From positions 682,001 through 746,000 of the forward strand of contig JAWRVZ010000096.1 in assembly GCA_037043235.1 (NCBI GenBank): a DNA stretch of 64,000 bases. Reading direction: 5' to 3'. Each line of letters opens with the position of its first letter. Positions within the stretch are counted from its first letter, which is position 1. This DNA comes from Rhodeus uyekii. Lineage: Eukaryota > Chordata > Actinopteri > Cypriniformes > Acheilognathidae. Below, piece after piece: positions 26,281-37,620 of this stretch. The notes under the pieces were generated by a model, which saw only the letters and a list, made by a program, of their open reading frames with translations, did no database searches and had not been told where the DNA came from. A program made the translations under genes and the position numbers.

Positions 26281-26640
26281 TATCAATTTAAGATGAACAG
26301 TTATGATAATTAGATATTATTGTTAATGTTTATTTAAATTTACTAAGGAACCAATTTAAGGGAGGAACTAATCAACTAAATATTAATTATAAACTATATA
26401 CAAAATAAACAATTAAAACAAAAAGAAAAATGATGTCCAATACTGTCACTTTAAGGGCAGTGACCGGTCGACTTATGTGCTTCATTAGCACTTTCTTCTT
26501 GATGATGTCATCCGTCTGTATCACTGGTCAGATGGTGAGAAATGTCATTCATCTCTGACACGCATTCATCTCTGACACAATAATCTCTGCCCGTTTCTTC
26601 CAGCTGCCACTCAGCAATCTGCAGAGAAAAACAACAAGTT
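26280..26640. repeat. Direct duplicate of 29470-29775
   Basis: From 'agttatgataattagat' through 'ggaggaactaa', 'aattataaactatatacaaa' and 'cactttaagggcag' to 'agctgccactcagcaatctg' this block matches 29470-29775 with scattered indels. It includes a damaged copy of the minus-strand exon-like sequence at 29646-29759, here frameshifted and carrying an internal duplication of gtcagagatgaat. Confidence 0.75.
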
Positions 26641-26784
26641 ATCTAGAGATAGGATCTATTATTAAAAAGATCAAATGGGGATACCATGTACGTCAATCAA
26701 TAAAATGATAGTCATTACATCCTCCACATTAACTTTGGCTAATAGCTAATTATGAGCGGTCCTTGTAAATGTGTCTCTTATAAG

Positions 26785-26886
26785 GCGTCCACGGCCCCAA
26801 AAACCCCCTGATTTAGATGAAGTGTTGATGATGAACTGCACATCAATAAATCCCAGCAATCCCCAATCTGCCGCTGATACAGGAAG
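26785..26886. repeat. 102-bp exon-like block, identical to 43751-43852
   Basis: The two copies are identical over 102 bp, while flanks show substitutions and indels. Read on the plus strand, frame 2 is open (RPRPQKPPDLDEVLMMNC and on), with 'ttataag' before it and a possible donor gtattt after it. The minus strand has a good acceptor (ttcctgtatcag) and is also open. I do not recognise the protein on either strand. Confidence 0.5.
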
Positions 26887-26981
26887 GTATTTTTATGCAG
26901 GGTTTATACAGAACTTCTTAAGTTGAATTTACTACCTTTTTACTACCTTCAAAATAGTTTTTAATACCAGCGTCACTGCGA

Positions 26982-27218
26982 TTATCTTGACCGACATAAC
27001 CATCCTCCAAAAAAGGAGGGATTGTTTTTTTTTAGGATTGGTTGAGCCTCTTGTCGAACATTACGATGAACAGCCCTGCTTGGTCTCCACCAGTTTGTCT
27101 TCTTAAAATAGGGTGCAATACCAAATTTGATCATGTAAGCGTTCTTATTCTTGCCTAAAGCGAAGGATTTCGCTATGTCGGAGTCCGGAAACATTTCTAA
27201 ACAGCTCTCCAAAGCCAT
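26982..27218 (-). pseudogene. hAT-type transposase fragment
   Basis: The minus-strand frame reads ...SCLEMFPDSDIAKSFALGKN and then ...IKFGIAPYFKK. This 'MFPDS-IA--F--GK-K--Y---FGIAPYFK' pattern occurs near the N-terminal half of a multicopy teleost hAT-like protein family. About 78 codons remain, without a start in context and without the catalytic part. It lies inside the hAT-like insertion and is probably the remnant of that element's own transposase. Confidence 0.5.
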
Positions 27219-27450
27219 CGTTGGAATTGAAAGAGTGGTGTTTAGTTGCTAGATCTAAACACTACGGACTAGTCGAAACGCCACTGATTTGTGAGTCATT
27301 TAAACTAAAGTTTTGTATCTGATCAGACGACTAGACTAAAAGTAAGAAGACAGTCAAAAATACATTTAAATGTATCAATAATACATTTAAAATACTGAAT
27401 CTATAAATCAAGTAAAATAATAATGAATTTTGCTGAAATAAGGTCAGTAT

Positions 27451-28432
27451 TAGGGGAGCGCGGGGCACAAAGTAACGCGGGGTAAATGGTACCGCAGACT
27501 TTTTAGATAGTTGCAAAGGATTAAATATGATGTACTAATGGGCTTTTCACCACACTGTTTGCACACGTCTTCTGGCCATCTTTCGAGAAAGTTCAGCGAA
27601 GTTTGGAGGAGAACCACAGGAAAAACTCTTTTGGCAGCATGTAAATATTTTTTGTTGTAGTAGTTGTTTTTCGATTTTCAAAGTGTGTGAAAGTATGTTA
27701 GTCCAATAATTACCATCTTCTTGGCTAAAAGATGGTACAATTTTGAAAGATGTGAAAAACACATAGTGACTGCTAGCCGGTCCTGAGGTAAACACGACAC
27801 CGCAGTGTTAGTTGTAACATTGCATAGCCTATATCAATAATCACATATTTTGCATTGTATTAACCTATTAAAAAGTTTTAATGTTCAAAGCATAAACAAA
27901 ATGTAAAAAAAAAAATATATATATAATATTTCATTCATAAGTTATGCTTATGATCATCAAGACAACTTTTTGTAAGAATTAAAAATACATGAATGAACAT
28001 CCATTGCATAACATGCGTTACAAATAACCCTCTGTCTGTTTAACCTTGCTCAGTTGGGGAAACTTAACACTTAAAATTCATCAATTGTATTGATTCGCCT
28101 GCTCTTTTGGGGCTTCTGTTCAGCCAAACAAACTTTGTTTATATTGTTTTTCCTGTAAAGCTGCTTTGAAACAATCTACATTGTAAAAAGCGCTATATAA
28201 ATAAAGGTGACTTGACATAACTAGCCCTGCTCACGAGGTAAGTAACATTTTACTCATTTTATGCTTTTGGCGATACTGCACAGAAACGATAGGTCCCACA
28301 AACATGAAAACAGTGTTCATGTGTAGGAGAGACTTGCATGTTGTTTGTATAAAAATATGGTTTGTCTAATCCTATTACTTTGTTCATTATTTGGCCAAAA
28401 CCAAAAAGTGTTACTTTGTGCCCCGCGCCGCT
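27451..28432. mobile_element. Second, decayed copy of the ggggagcgcggggcac element
   Basis: The left end taggggagcgcggggcacaa is intact. The right end reads ttactttgtgccccgcgccg and has lost the last few bases. The interior matches 24624-25378 ('ctggccatcttt', 'ggcagcatgt', 'ttctttggctaaaagatgg' type words) and is expanded by a SINE/LINE-tail insertion at 28070-28216. Confidence 0.75.
28070..28216 (+). repeat. SINE/LINE 3'-tail fragment
   Basis: The sequence 'taaagctgctttgaaacaat' followed by 'aaaaagcgctatataaataa' is a frequent teleost retroposon tail (L2-like LINE and its SINEs). It is absent from the sister TIR element at 24624-25378, so it was inserted after that family spread. Confidence 0.6.
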
Positions 28433-29263
28433 ATTCGACATGCTTTCCTTGTGACGTCTCAAAACTGCCGTTTTATGTGTGTGTTTCCATGGCGACGCGT
28501 CATGCTTGTCAAGTGACGCACAGCAACCACAAAAAAAGTATCGCATGCATTTAGTTTCTCTTATTTATTCAAAATATTAAACCTGTTCGCTGATAGTTTG
28601 TGTCGCAGATCGGAGAATCTGATCTGTCGAATTTACAACACGTAAATTAAGTCACTTCTACCGAAATACATGACAGTAAGTGTCCGCTGAAGTGGGAGAA
28701 GAATAGAGTGACTTTACCGCCGCACATAAACACCACAACGCCTCAGCTGCAGTGTAGTCTGTTCACTCTGCTGTTCACTCACCTCAGCTCGCAATGCACT
28801 GGGCGCGCGCGCGAACAAACACAACCTCGCTTGATATCGCTCAGGTCCTAGTTTCAACATCTAAATAAATCCTCGCGAATTTTAAAAGAAAGGCCTGCAC
28901 TTAACACAAATTGAAAATATATCTAAAACAATTTGGCTCAAATTTAATACCTCGTCAAAAGACGTTTACTACTTTTTAATGGCCTTAATTTTGGCTGATT
29001 TCATTTACTACCTTTTACAACCCCGCGGACACCCTGTTATGACACATGTAAGAAACTATATTGTTTAAATTACATTTCGTATTACAAAATAATAATATAT
29101 GTGGCAGAAATATTCTCTCAAAAGATAAATGCGCCCCTACCGTATAAAAACACAAACACAGATTGACAGAAAATGGCAGTGAAAGAGTTAATTATACATT
29201 ACAATATAACGTGTCCTTGTTAGTGGTGTAAAGACACGCCAGCAGAGAGAGCCTCACCCTCAC

Positions 29264-29381
29264 CCGTCCTGACTGGCACGTCCTGTCGGTCTCTTCCAAA
29301 CATCGTTTCATACTCGTCCTCAACTCTGTTCTTTAGATATTTTAAAGTGATAATTCCTGTCTTCAACTCCACGTTCAGCTG
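29264..29381 (-). pseudogene. Exon-like segment of an unidentified coiled-coil protein
   Basis: On the minus strand a clean acceptor (cctcatcttcag) precedes 118 open bases reading QLNVELKTGIITLKYLKNRV then EDEYETMFGRDRQ, followed by a donor (gtgagggtg). The charge pattern suggests a coiled coil. A diverged copy lies near 44095-44207. I do not recognise the family. Together with 29646-29759 and 29839-30010 it may be one decayed gene read on the minus strand. Confidence 0.4.
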
Positions 29382-29645
29382 CTGAAGATGAGGTTATGTG
29401 AAGTAGTATTATCTGAGAAATAAAATTTATCAGGTTACAATAGAATACATATCTAGAAATACACAGTCCCTGAACAGAATTTAAGACAAACAGTTATGAT
29501 AATTAGATGGTAAATTTAAATAAACATTAACGAGTAAACAATTTAAGGGAGGAACTAACTAAATATTAATTATAAACTATATACAAAATAAACAATTAAA
29601 ACAAAAAGAAAATTATGTCTAATTTACTGTCACTTTAAGGGCAGC

Positions 29646-29759
29646 GGCACCTTCTTGATGATGTCATCCGGTCTGTATCACTGGTCAGATGGTGAGAAAT
29701 GTCATTCATCTCTGACACGCCAATAATCTCTGTTTCTTCCAGCTGCCGCTCAGCAATCT
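29646..29759 (-). pseudogene. Exon-like segment, same unidentified gene
   Basis: After the acceptor tttactctgcag the minus strand reads IAERQLEETEIIGVSEMND and continues ISHHLTSDTDRMTSSRR before a stop codon. A damaged duplicate is at 26448-26630. Composition (Glu-rich, then Ser/Asp-rich) is protein-like, but no motif is recognised. Confidence 0.35.
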
Positions 29760-29838
29760 GCAGAGTAAAACGACTGTTACTGCAACTTTGTTTCACAGAT
29801 ATACACTGCATCCATAAGCATCAGTAATGAATTCATAC

Positions 29839-30010
29839 CTTTGGTCTCCTCATCCAGTGTGACTGCAGCACACATCTCCTTCAGATCAGTTCGCTCATTT
29901 CATGCTCAATGAGAGTGCTGGATAAATTGATGACTGCATGAGAAAGCAGTGGAGTGTGTGTCAGAGAGCTGTAGATGAGCTCAAACACATACAAAGAGTA
30001 GAAACTGTGG
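29839..30010 (-). pseudogene. Frameshifted exon-like segment, same unidentified gene
   Basis: One minus-strand frame reads HAVINLSSTLIEHEMSELI and stops; a second frame takes over at the same place with ERTDLKEMCAAVTLDEETK, followed by a donor (gtatgaat) at 29838. This suggests one exon broken by a frameshift. The next piece, 29646-29759, lies about 80 bp downstream on the same strand. Confidence 0.35.
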
Positions 30011-30039
30011 TTTACTGCGATTAAAAGGATTATTTATAT

Positions 30040-30817
30040 GATTCATGTCGGGGATGATGATTATTACAGCTGCTGTGATTGAACAGACGGTTGTGATGTT
30101 ATTTTCATTTGTGGTTTTATCTGCAGCTCATTAGATCTAGAACTCGGAGGTGAAATAAAGTAGCTCTGAAAGATTAAATGTTATGAATTTGAAAGCGAGA
30201 AAGAGAGATGCCTAATAGTGAAGCTGCTTGGTTTAACTACCAGATCCTGAATGTTTCTGTGTGTGCGCAATTTCTTTCCTTTAGAAAGTCTCTCTTCAGT
30301 AAAAGCTACGGGCAAGCGCACACAGGCACATCCGCTTCATAATTCAACATTATAAAGCGATCTTTGTGGGCAAATGTGACGTCCTTGACTTGTGGTGGGA
30401 TGGAATTCAAAGGGGAATGAGATATACATGTTTAGATGTAGGTCAGATGTCCAGAGATCCAGTTATACATTTGATTTAAAACCAAGCAAGTGGCTCAGAT
30501 CGGATGAAAAAAAAAAAGGGATCTTGTGCAACAAATTCTATTTATTGAACAAAAAGCCCAACAAGGGCCTTCAGCAGGTAAACATGAAGAAAAAGTATTT
30601 TGAGATGAACTTCACAATATAAACCTTTAGTCATTTTCTACATGAGCCATTTTCTCAGAACAAATTTATGGAAATGTCCATTAATACAGTTCACAGAATG
30701 CAGATGTCTCTACTTGGATAAAATAAACCACTCGGGGGTCACTAAAGCCCCTGATTCACCTGCAGATACACGGATGGTGTGTGAGGATAGATGGAAAGAA
30801 AACACAGGTGCTCTTAC
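30040..30817. other. Nothing recognised
   Basis: Non-coding sequence between the coiled-coil-like remnants and the calcium-channel-like exon. A 76-codon frame near 30392-30622 is not recognised. Confidence 0.35.
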
Positions 30818-31725
30818 CCTGCAGGACAATTACGAAATCAAATCTGTTTGAGAAACTGGCAAAATATCTGGATCTCCCGAAGAACCCAAGAGCAAACATC
30901 TCCAGTGTGAAAAAGCCACAGATTAATCCATCAAACACCTAAAAGATAGAGATCAATAAATAACTTGTATATTGTGACAGACCCCATGAAATCTAATTTA
31001 TAGGGTTTTGTTTCGTTGAGTTTGTGGCCTATAGGGTACTCCTAAAAATTGACAATCTCTGCAGAGATTTGTCCAATAGAAGCGCTCTATAATGACAATG
31101 AAAGTGTGTGGTATTAGTGGAGGCAAAATATAAACGGTCAAGTTGTAAATTAAATCAATTCTTAGTGGTAATGATAAAAAAAATATATTGACAAAAAAAA
31201 AAAACAAAAAAAAACACAAAAACATGCCTGAAACTGATCTAGCATTTGAGTAGATTAGTTATTTCACTTAAGTGAATTGCAAAATGAACCGTGGCAATGG
31301 GAAAGAAATTGCTTGCTTTACACTGGGATATTGTCATGATTTACAGAGCATGTTTTTCTTCCATCAGCTGTGCGTCCGAATCAACAAGCGGCAGACAAAA
31401 TGTGATAGTTTCTGCAGATTGTGATTCCTATGTAAATCAAAGTTGGCTACTGCTTTTACGAGGCAGGAATTACGATCATCAACGACGTTCTAGGATTGGG
31501 AATATGACGACATTTACGGTGCTGACTCGCAGATGCTCGCTAGGTTCAGGAAAAGACAGAGACTGTGTAGGCCTCTATACATCCATACTGACCCGTAGTT
31601 TTACAGCTCTCTGAAGTGCAGTCAACGTCAGCCGGCTGGTACATCCCCAAAGTCACGCAGTTCAGCAGGACCAAACAGATGCTGATCCACTCGAACCATG
31701 TGGGGAAGCATGTGTTAAGGCTCAT
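30818..31725 (-). pseudogene. T-type calcium channel-like exons (domain I, S1 and S2), probably decayed
   Basis: Two minus-strand segments resemble the first transmembrane repeat of Cav3 (CACNA1G/H) channels. At about 31593-31720: FPTWFEWISICLVLLNCVTL then GMYQPADVDCTSESC, the S1 helix and following Cys-containing loop. At 30818-30938, with clean acceptor and donor: VFDGLICGFFTLEMFALGFF then GRSRYFASFSNRFDFVIV, matching S2 to early S3. Against the family, S2 lacks about four residues between 'LEM' and 'ALG'. The first exon's donor leaves a phase that does not join the second exon in frame. No S3-S6 exon was found in the window. I infer a pseudogene or a fragment of a local duplication of a cacna1 gene; a living divergent gene cannot be excluded. 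Confidence 0.5.
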
Positions 31726-33590
31726 GTTCATCAGCAGACATGTAAACAATACACAAAAGATGGCTCATTTTCTGAAAAAGGTGCTTGCCAGGGGAAAATT
31801 GCTCAAATATGCTCGGACGTTCAGTACTTTTAAAAAGATTCATGTTTACTCAGCAAAAACACATAAAATGCATCGAAAGTCACAAAGACATTTGAATAAA
31901 AGCCCCTCCTCCCTCAGGTCTGTTGGAATGAAATCTTCAGGCCTAAATCTCTCCACCTTTACGGACCATGTCTTTATCAATTTACTCCATTTCTTCCAGC
32001 GAGCCATTTATGTTCGTTTGCACAAACCATCTGCCCCTCCTCGTTTACTCCATCAAGCTTTTCTCCTCCTTCATCTTGCCTTTAATCTCCTATACTTGTC
32101 TTTTATTTCTTGTTTTCATGAAACATTTTCTAGTGTTGAAACGTTTAGTCACAGGGTAAAAGGGCTGCTGATTTCGCTTTGTGCTGCAATCTAACACTAT
32201 TTTCAACCCTCATAGGGGTAAAACAACTATGACACTTGATTAAAAAAAAGTGGAATTGGCCATTTCTTTCCATTAAAACAGACTGGGCAGTACGACAAAT
32301 CAGAGCAGAGAAGTCTCCTGGAAAGGGGGGGTTAGGGAGTTACGGTCAGTACGAGGGCTAGAGAGAGTGAGCAGAGGAAATGAGAGGCAGTTGAGGAGAA
32401 ACGGACCCATTTTGGGATATTCTGCTTCCCCAGAGACTATAGTAACGAGGACGGGACGCTAGATCTTACAATGCTGAACAAATTCAGATTTAAACAACCT
32501 GGCGTGCAGAAGCATCCCAAACAGAGTCGATCAACAAGGTGGTGCAGAGCGAGTTGACGGTGAAAGCACATGCTGTAAGCGTTTTCACACAAACAGGTAA
32601 AACATAAATTGCTATTGTGTCAGTAAGATGCCTTTCCTCCACGTCAGCCCGTATGTGAAAGCTTGTGTTAGAAATCACACTCATGAGCAGCAGCTAATAA
32701 AGGATATGGCTTCTGCTCCAAGCTAACGCAGATCTGATTTGCCCTGCTGGTCACGTCAAGCAATGCGGGACACATCATGAAAACAGACCAGCAGCCTGTG
32801 GAAGGATGGGGGAAAAAAGAAAAGAAATGAATATCCAGAAACGTAACACTTTCTTTTTTTTAATCCAAAAGTAGCGCCTGGGTAACAATTAACACCCATC
32901 ACCACTAAACATGGGTTACAAATACTAAAAACTGAAGCTGATACTCTGAAATGCATCACAGAAATGGTTGCAGAAATACACAATTGAGTGATTTTGGTCC
33001 TACAATGTCAGCTTGAAAAATTAAAAAGAAAAACTTTTGATTCAGCTTGTGAATCAATTTGAATTATGAAATCTATATCAGTCCCCAACACAACTTGTAC
33101 GTTTTAAACACTGAGAAAGTAAATGACAAACATTGAAAACACATACTTACGAAGTCAAAGACTCTGTTGTGAGGCTCTTAAACATGCCTTTGTGTTGCTG
33201 CTTAATATTATTACCACTATTAATAATAATTATACATTAAGCTCTTAGTAAGTCTATTACTACCAAGACTAATTATTATATTAACTGTTAACACATTAAT
33301 AATTATAAGAAAATATTAGTGTCATTTACATACTTACAAAGTCAAAGACTCTCAGTTGTGTGGCTCTTGAAAGAGCCTCTGTGTTGTGGACGAGAGAGAG
33401 AGAAAGAAAGAGAGTAGAAACATGAATACAAAATGAATGTAATGCATTTTCATTAATTATTTTTGACTAATTTGGTTGATTTACAATAATCTGATAAGTT
33501 ATGCTGAAAGAGAAAACAGCATAATTATTTTCATGGTTAAGTTAAGAAAGGTTCTTGATTAATATATATTAACAAAGTGAAAAAGTACTT
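31726..33590. other. Nothing coding recognised; short direct repeat at 33148-33395
   Basis: Two ~50-bp units, 'acatacttacgaagtcaaag' at about 33143 and a variant at about 33329, are about 190 bp apart. Each contains a minus-strand donor-like gtaagtatg. A 192-codon plus-strand frame at 31616-32194 runs antisense to the calcium-channel-like exon and has no recognised similarity. Confidence 0.4.
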
Positions 33591-33596
33591 TTAACC

Positions 33597-34110
33597 CTTT
33601 CGCACGTGCGATCACAGCGGTGCGATTATAAAATTCGTGCGTCACGTGATCTGCTGAATTCAAACGTGTTTTGGCGCCAATTCAGAGATACGCTATTATC
33701 CCACACGAGGTCACACGCACTTAACGTTGATCTACAGCAAGATATATCGGGAAAAAATGTTTATACGACCAGTAAATAACATGGAAAAGACACAGAATAC
33801 GTTATGACAACTTAAAAGCTTTATTTGAGAATTATGTGGCAACGGGCGTAATTTATCTTTAGCTATGAAGCTGGCTAACATGGGATATTTATTTTCCTTC
33901 AACTTCAAATGTCATTTACCTTGTAGTAGGAGTCATATTCGCCCTTTTTTAAAAGGAATTAAAAGAAACTGGTTAAAAAATATATTACTTTACCTTAACA
34001 GACCCCTTGGTTCCTTCGAAGATACCAATCTCTGTATGTCGTTAGTGACGTGAGCCAAGCTTATTTATACCCGGACGTCACGTGACTCCGGGTCATCGTT
34101 TATTTAATTT
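33597..34110. mobile_element. Dispersed repeat with CpG-rich ends
   Basis: It starts near 'accctttcgcacgtgcgatc'. Its right part, including 'gtatgtcgttagtgacgtga' and 'acccggacgtcacgtgactc', recurs almost identically at 43480-43562. Precise ends and superfamily were not determined. Confidence 0.5.
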
Positions 34111-34934
34111 ATTAATTTTATAATCATTAAAAGTTATTAAAATTAAAAAAATATTAAAAGTAATTAACAGTTGTGCAATGTTTTGGGTGCCTGAAAGAGG
34201 ATTAGAAAAATATATACAGTATATAATAAATGAAAATAACATTCAGCAACCCATAGAGATATGTACATAGTCACCAATCAGCCAAATGCAGAGAGAGAAG
34301 GAGCAGCTGCGTTTGGATGTTGAAGTATAATGTGTGTTTTTAATCATAGTTTGATAGTCTTTGTGATAGATTGTGAGCGTTTTGCACGCGGCCCAGTTAA
34401 AGGAGATTTATACAATGTAGTCAATGGGAAAAATATCGTTGTATAATTTAAAAAACATTTTTCTCAAATTCTTGTATTTGAATTGGCAGAAAATGTTCAC
34501 AGTGAAATGGTACGTCTTCTCTGATTAGATTTATGTAGGTTGTCAATATTCAAAATGGGCTGAATCTGCATAAAGAAACCCATATATAATGTACTCATTA
34601 TTACAAGTGACAAAAATGATTGTCAGTAATAGTGCACCCAAAAGATAAATTCTTTCAGTATTTAAAATGCATGACTAAAATATATAAACATGCACGACTC
34701 TGTTTCATGGAACAAAACATCAAGCTGTGAGAAGCTTGGCAAAGTGCTTATTAAGACATTTATTTTCTTCTCATTATTATTTTTTAATTAGTTTTCCCAT
34801 TTTGGCAATTACTTTAAACATCTTTATAGCAGCCAAGTGCAAATCAGCATTACACTGTTTCCAATATGCTTCTAGTTTATTATCTCCCTTAAATAGTAAT
34901 AGAAAAGAATAGAAAATCGAAAGCAAGAACTGAT

Positions 34935-35005
34935 TCAATGTGTTCCTTGAATGCAATGTAAATCGCTTTGGATAAAAGCGTCTGCCAAATGCATAAATGT
35001 AAATG
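34935..35005 (+). repeat. SINE tail fragment
   Basis: The stretch 'cgctttggataaaagcgtct' followed by gccaaatgcataaatgtaaa is the common cypriniform SINE tail, in the opposite orientation to 10374-10515. The tRNA-like head is missing. Confidence 0.7.
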
Positions 35006-35559
35006 TATTCTGATATCAGCGCCATCACTGTTTAAACGACTCTGGGCTTGGTTTGGGTTAGGAACTTGCAATCAATCAATCAACTGATGTAGGCTTATAG
35101 AGATAATTTATGCCATGTTTCTGTTGTTTCACAAACAAAAAGCCCACTTGAAGAAACCTTTGAATTGTGCTGTTTAGTTTCTCATGTACTCCATATTTGT
35201 TTCATTCTCAGTCTTCTCCATGCTTATCCTCTAACAATGAAAAGGAAGCATAACTAAACTTTATCACAACATGAAGAAAATACCAAGTTGTGTCAAAAGT
35301 TAAAGTTCTAGTATATTTTTCATTTATTTTTTTCTCTCTTCAGGTTATGACAGACTTCAAATGTTGGACTTCTGTCCAAGTTTGCTAATGGTTGAGAGAT
35401 GTTGACTTGGGGGGATTCTGTGAAAGTTTTGTAGGTTAGCGTCAAGTATTCTGTGATTGATGCACCAGTGCCCTCAAATACCTCAAACACCTGCAGTGTT
35501 TCTGTGAGAATGAGCCACATTTCTTTGTTGTATGTGGACACGGTGGCTGCCAGGCACCT

Positions 35560-36305
35560 TAATTGCTTTTAACGATTTTGAGGAAACTTTTAATTCTGAA
35601 GAACCAAATATCTATTTTTTTCCCAGAACAAATATGTGGTTTCAGGTCACTAATTGAGAGACATTTTGCACTGTTTTGTTTAAAACGTCAAGAAAAACAA
35701 ATCCTTCCCAAAACTGTTTGGCATACTGTTACTCACGAAGTGAAAATACTGATTGAACTTTTTAATGAACAGTTTAGCTAGACAATGAACTGTCTTGAAG
35801 AAACAAATATCAGTATTGACAATCATTCAAATTTGAAATTCTTGATTGAAGACAACCTCTTTGGGAAGTGTTTTGATGTCGTTGTGTCAGAATCATTTTG
35901 AGAGGTACTGTATTAGAGCATTTGGGTTAGTTGAACCAGTCGAGTATTCACTTGGGTGTGATTCAACAGGAAGAAAAGAGACTTTCCAGTACATTCCCAT
36001 TTTGGAAGTTTTAAAAAATATTCTGAAAAGAGATGATATTTTTCATTTTGCTGTAGAAGATATAGTTTTTAATGGAGAAACACTTAAAGACTTTACAGAT
36101 GGATAAATCTTTCAGCAGCATGCCTTTTTTGATGGCTCTGAGACAGCTGAGGCTTCAGTTATACACTATTGAATTTGAAATTGTAAACCGTTTAGGATCC
36201 AAAAAGCAGATCCACAAAATCGCAAGTGTCTACTTTGTTCTTGGAAATATTCCTTTGAAGTATCGATCCATTCTTCAAAATGTACATGTGGCTCTACTTG
36301 TCTAA
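35560..36305 (+). pseudogene. Decayed copy of a multicopy teleost gene family
   Basis: Successive plus-strand frames, separated by frameshifts and stops, read ...FCLKRQEKQILPKTV, ...MNCLEETNISIDN, ...GRKETFQYIPILEVLKNIL, ...FEIVNRLGSKKQIHKIASVY and ...FVLGNIPLKYRSILQNVHVA. The 'NPLGSKK..HK....YF.LGNIP.KYRS' pattern is one I associate with repeated uncharacterised genes in fish genomes, often linked to transposons. At least three breaks make it non-functional. Confidence 0.5.
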
Positions 36306-37156
36306 ACTAATATATAACAAACACAATTCATGTAACCATTTTAACAAAAAAAAATGATGATTTTGGAGCTAGGGTGCCGCTATTTTGCAATACCTCAGTG
36401 TGTGACGTCAGAGTTTGTTTGCTCCATTGGAGCTACATGAATCGTGTTTGTCATATATTTTTTTATTAAAGAGGAAATCAGTTTACTAAATGTGAACTCA
36501 ACTGACTGCTTAATTTCCACAGACGTCATCAGCGAACATCTGCGCATCATAAAGGAGGAAACAGAGAAGCTTCGGCCAAATATGCAGCTCCTCAAAGAAA
36601 GGATGGCACTGATAAAATGCTACCGCAGAAATATGTGTCCAACCACAGCACAGAGGAGACTCTCTCTAAGTTTCTGTGTTTCAGACTGGCCAAAATGTAA
36701 TTGAACGGTTTATGACTATTATTTTTTTACATTTCAATATAAGCTCCTTTGGGGTCTGAGAGACCACACCAAAGTTGATGTGGACCAACAAATTGTTACT
36801 CAGTTCTCCGACATGGCATCTCGAGTCCTTCAAGTTTCACCGAGTCCCCTCAAGGAGAAGTTCAGGTGCGTGATTGATGACCGTGAAGACAGCAGACTTA
36901 AAAAAGGTAATTAAATCTGCACTGCACCACTATCTGACACCCTACCCATCTGCCTGAGATCATACCTGTCTTCCTTTCTTCATGTATCTGTCTTACGCAC
37001 AGTAATGAATGTTTAAAAAAACAGTTTTGGGTAAAAGCATCCACCATTTTGTGTTAACCTAATGATGTTATTTTATTTAAAGGCCGTTGCCTGCATTGTT
37101 CAAGGAGGACTCTGGGTTGCTGTTTGAAGTTGAGGTGAGCAATGAACGGTTGACTA

Positions 37157-37159
<3 letters not shown>

Positions 37160-37190
<31 letters not shown>
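37160..37190. repeat. (GT)n microsatellite
   Basis: About 15 GT units within the SAMD3-like remnant region. Confidence 0.95.
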
Positions 37191-37191
<1 letters not shown>

Positions 37192-37239
37192 ACGGAGTGT
37201 CTGATGTTTTGTGTGCACACACAGCTTTAAGAGTCTGGA

Positions 37240-37620
37240 GTCACACACTCTCTTGTCTGTGTAACGTCTTATGTGTGGGTTATGATATCCAATCCCAAGG
37301 TCGTTCAAACCCCGCCTGTCTTGTTCCCCTGTTATCATTTGATTTGTCCCAGCTGTTCTCGTTTAATGAATCCTTCCTCTTGATCCCTATTTAATCCCTT
37401 TGAGTTTGCTCTCTTGTGCTGTTTCGTGGTTGTATTTTGGGTTGTTTTTTTTAGCCTGTTCCAGTCTTGTCCAAGTTAAGTCAAGCCACGTCGAGTCTTG
37501 TTTTCCCCCCTTGGTGTTGTTTTTGTTAGTTTTCTGTTTCAAAGTTCCCCATCTTTTTGGATTTTGAGTCCTCGCCTCATCCCCTTCCACAAACCTGACA
37601 AAGACCATTCTGTGACCGTG
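37240..37620 (+). repeat. Pyrimidine-rich dispersed repeat, copy 1
   Basis: A sequence of the type 'ccccgcctgtcttgttcccc...gaatccttcc...ttgagtttgc...cttgtccaag'. Similar organisation (C/T-rich start, 'cttgt/ttcctgtc' words, late 'aataaa') is seen at 39086-39420, 44760-44990, 46990-47400, 47790-48100 and 63700-64000. I interpret these as copies of one or more related retroposon 3' ends, without a family name. Confidence 0.35.

Larger units (their letters stand above)
26898..29036. mobile_element. hAT-like insertion (2.1 kb) with empty site elsewhere in window
   Basis: It begins cagggtttatacag and ends gcggacaccctg. The 5 bp ttatg occurs on both sides (26893-26897 and 29037-29041) and once at the homologous, uninterrupted position near 43860-43865. 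The flanks align to that locus on either side. The interior holds a hAT-type transposase fragment (26982-27218) and a nested TIR element (27451-28432). Confidence 0.75.

Noticed and set aside
30818..31725. Calling a functional cacna1h gene
   Set aside because: Only two exons are seen, their phases do not join, S2 has a deletion, and no further channel exon follows on the minus strand within the window.
31616..32194. 192-codon plus-strand frame
   Set aside because: Antisense to the calcium-channel-like S1 exon at its start; no recognised similarity, composition like intergenic DNA.
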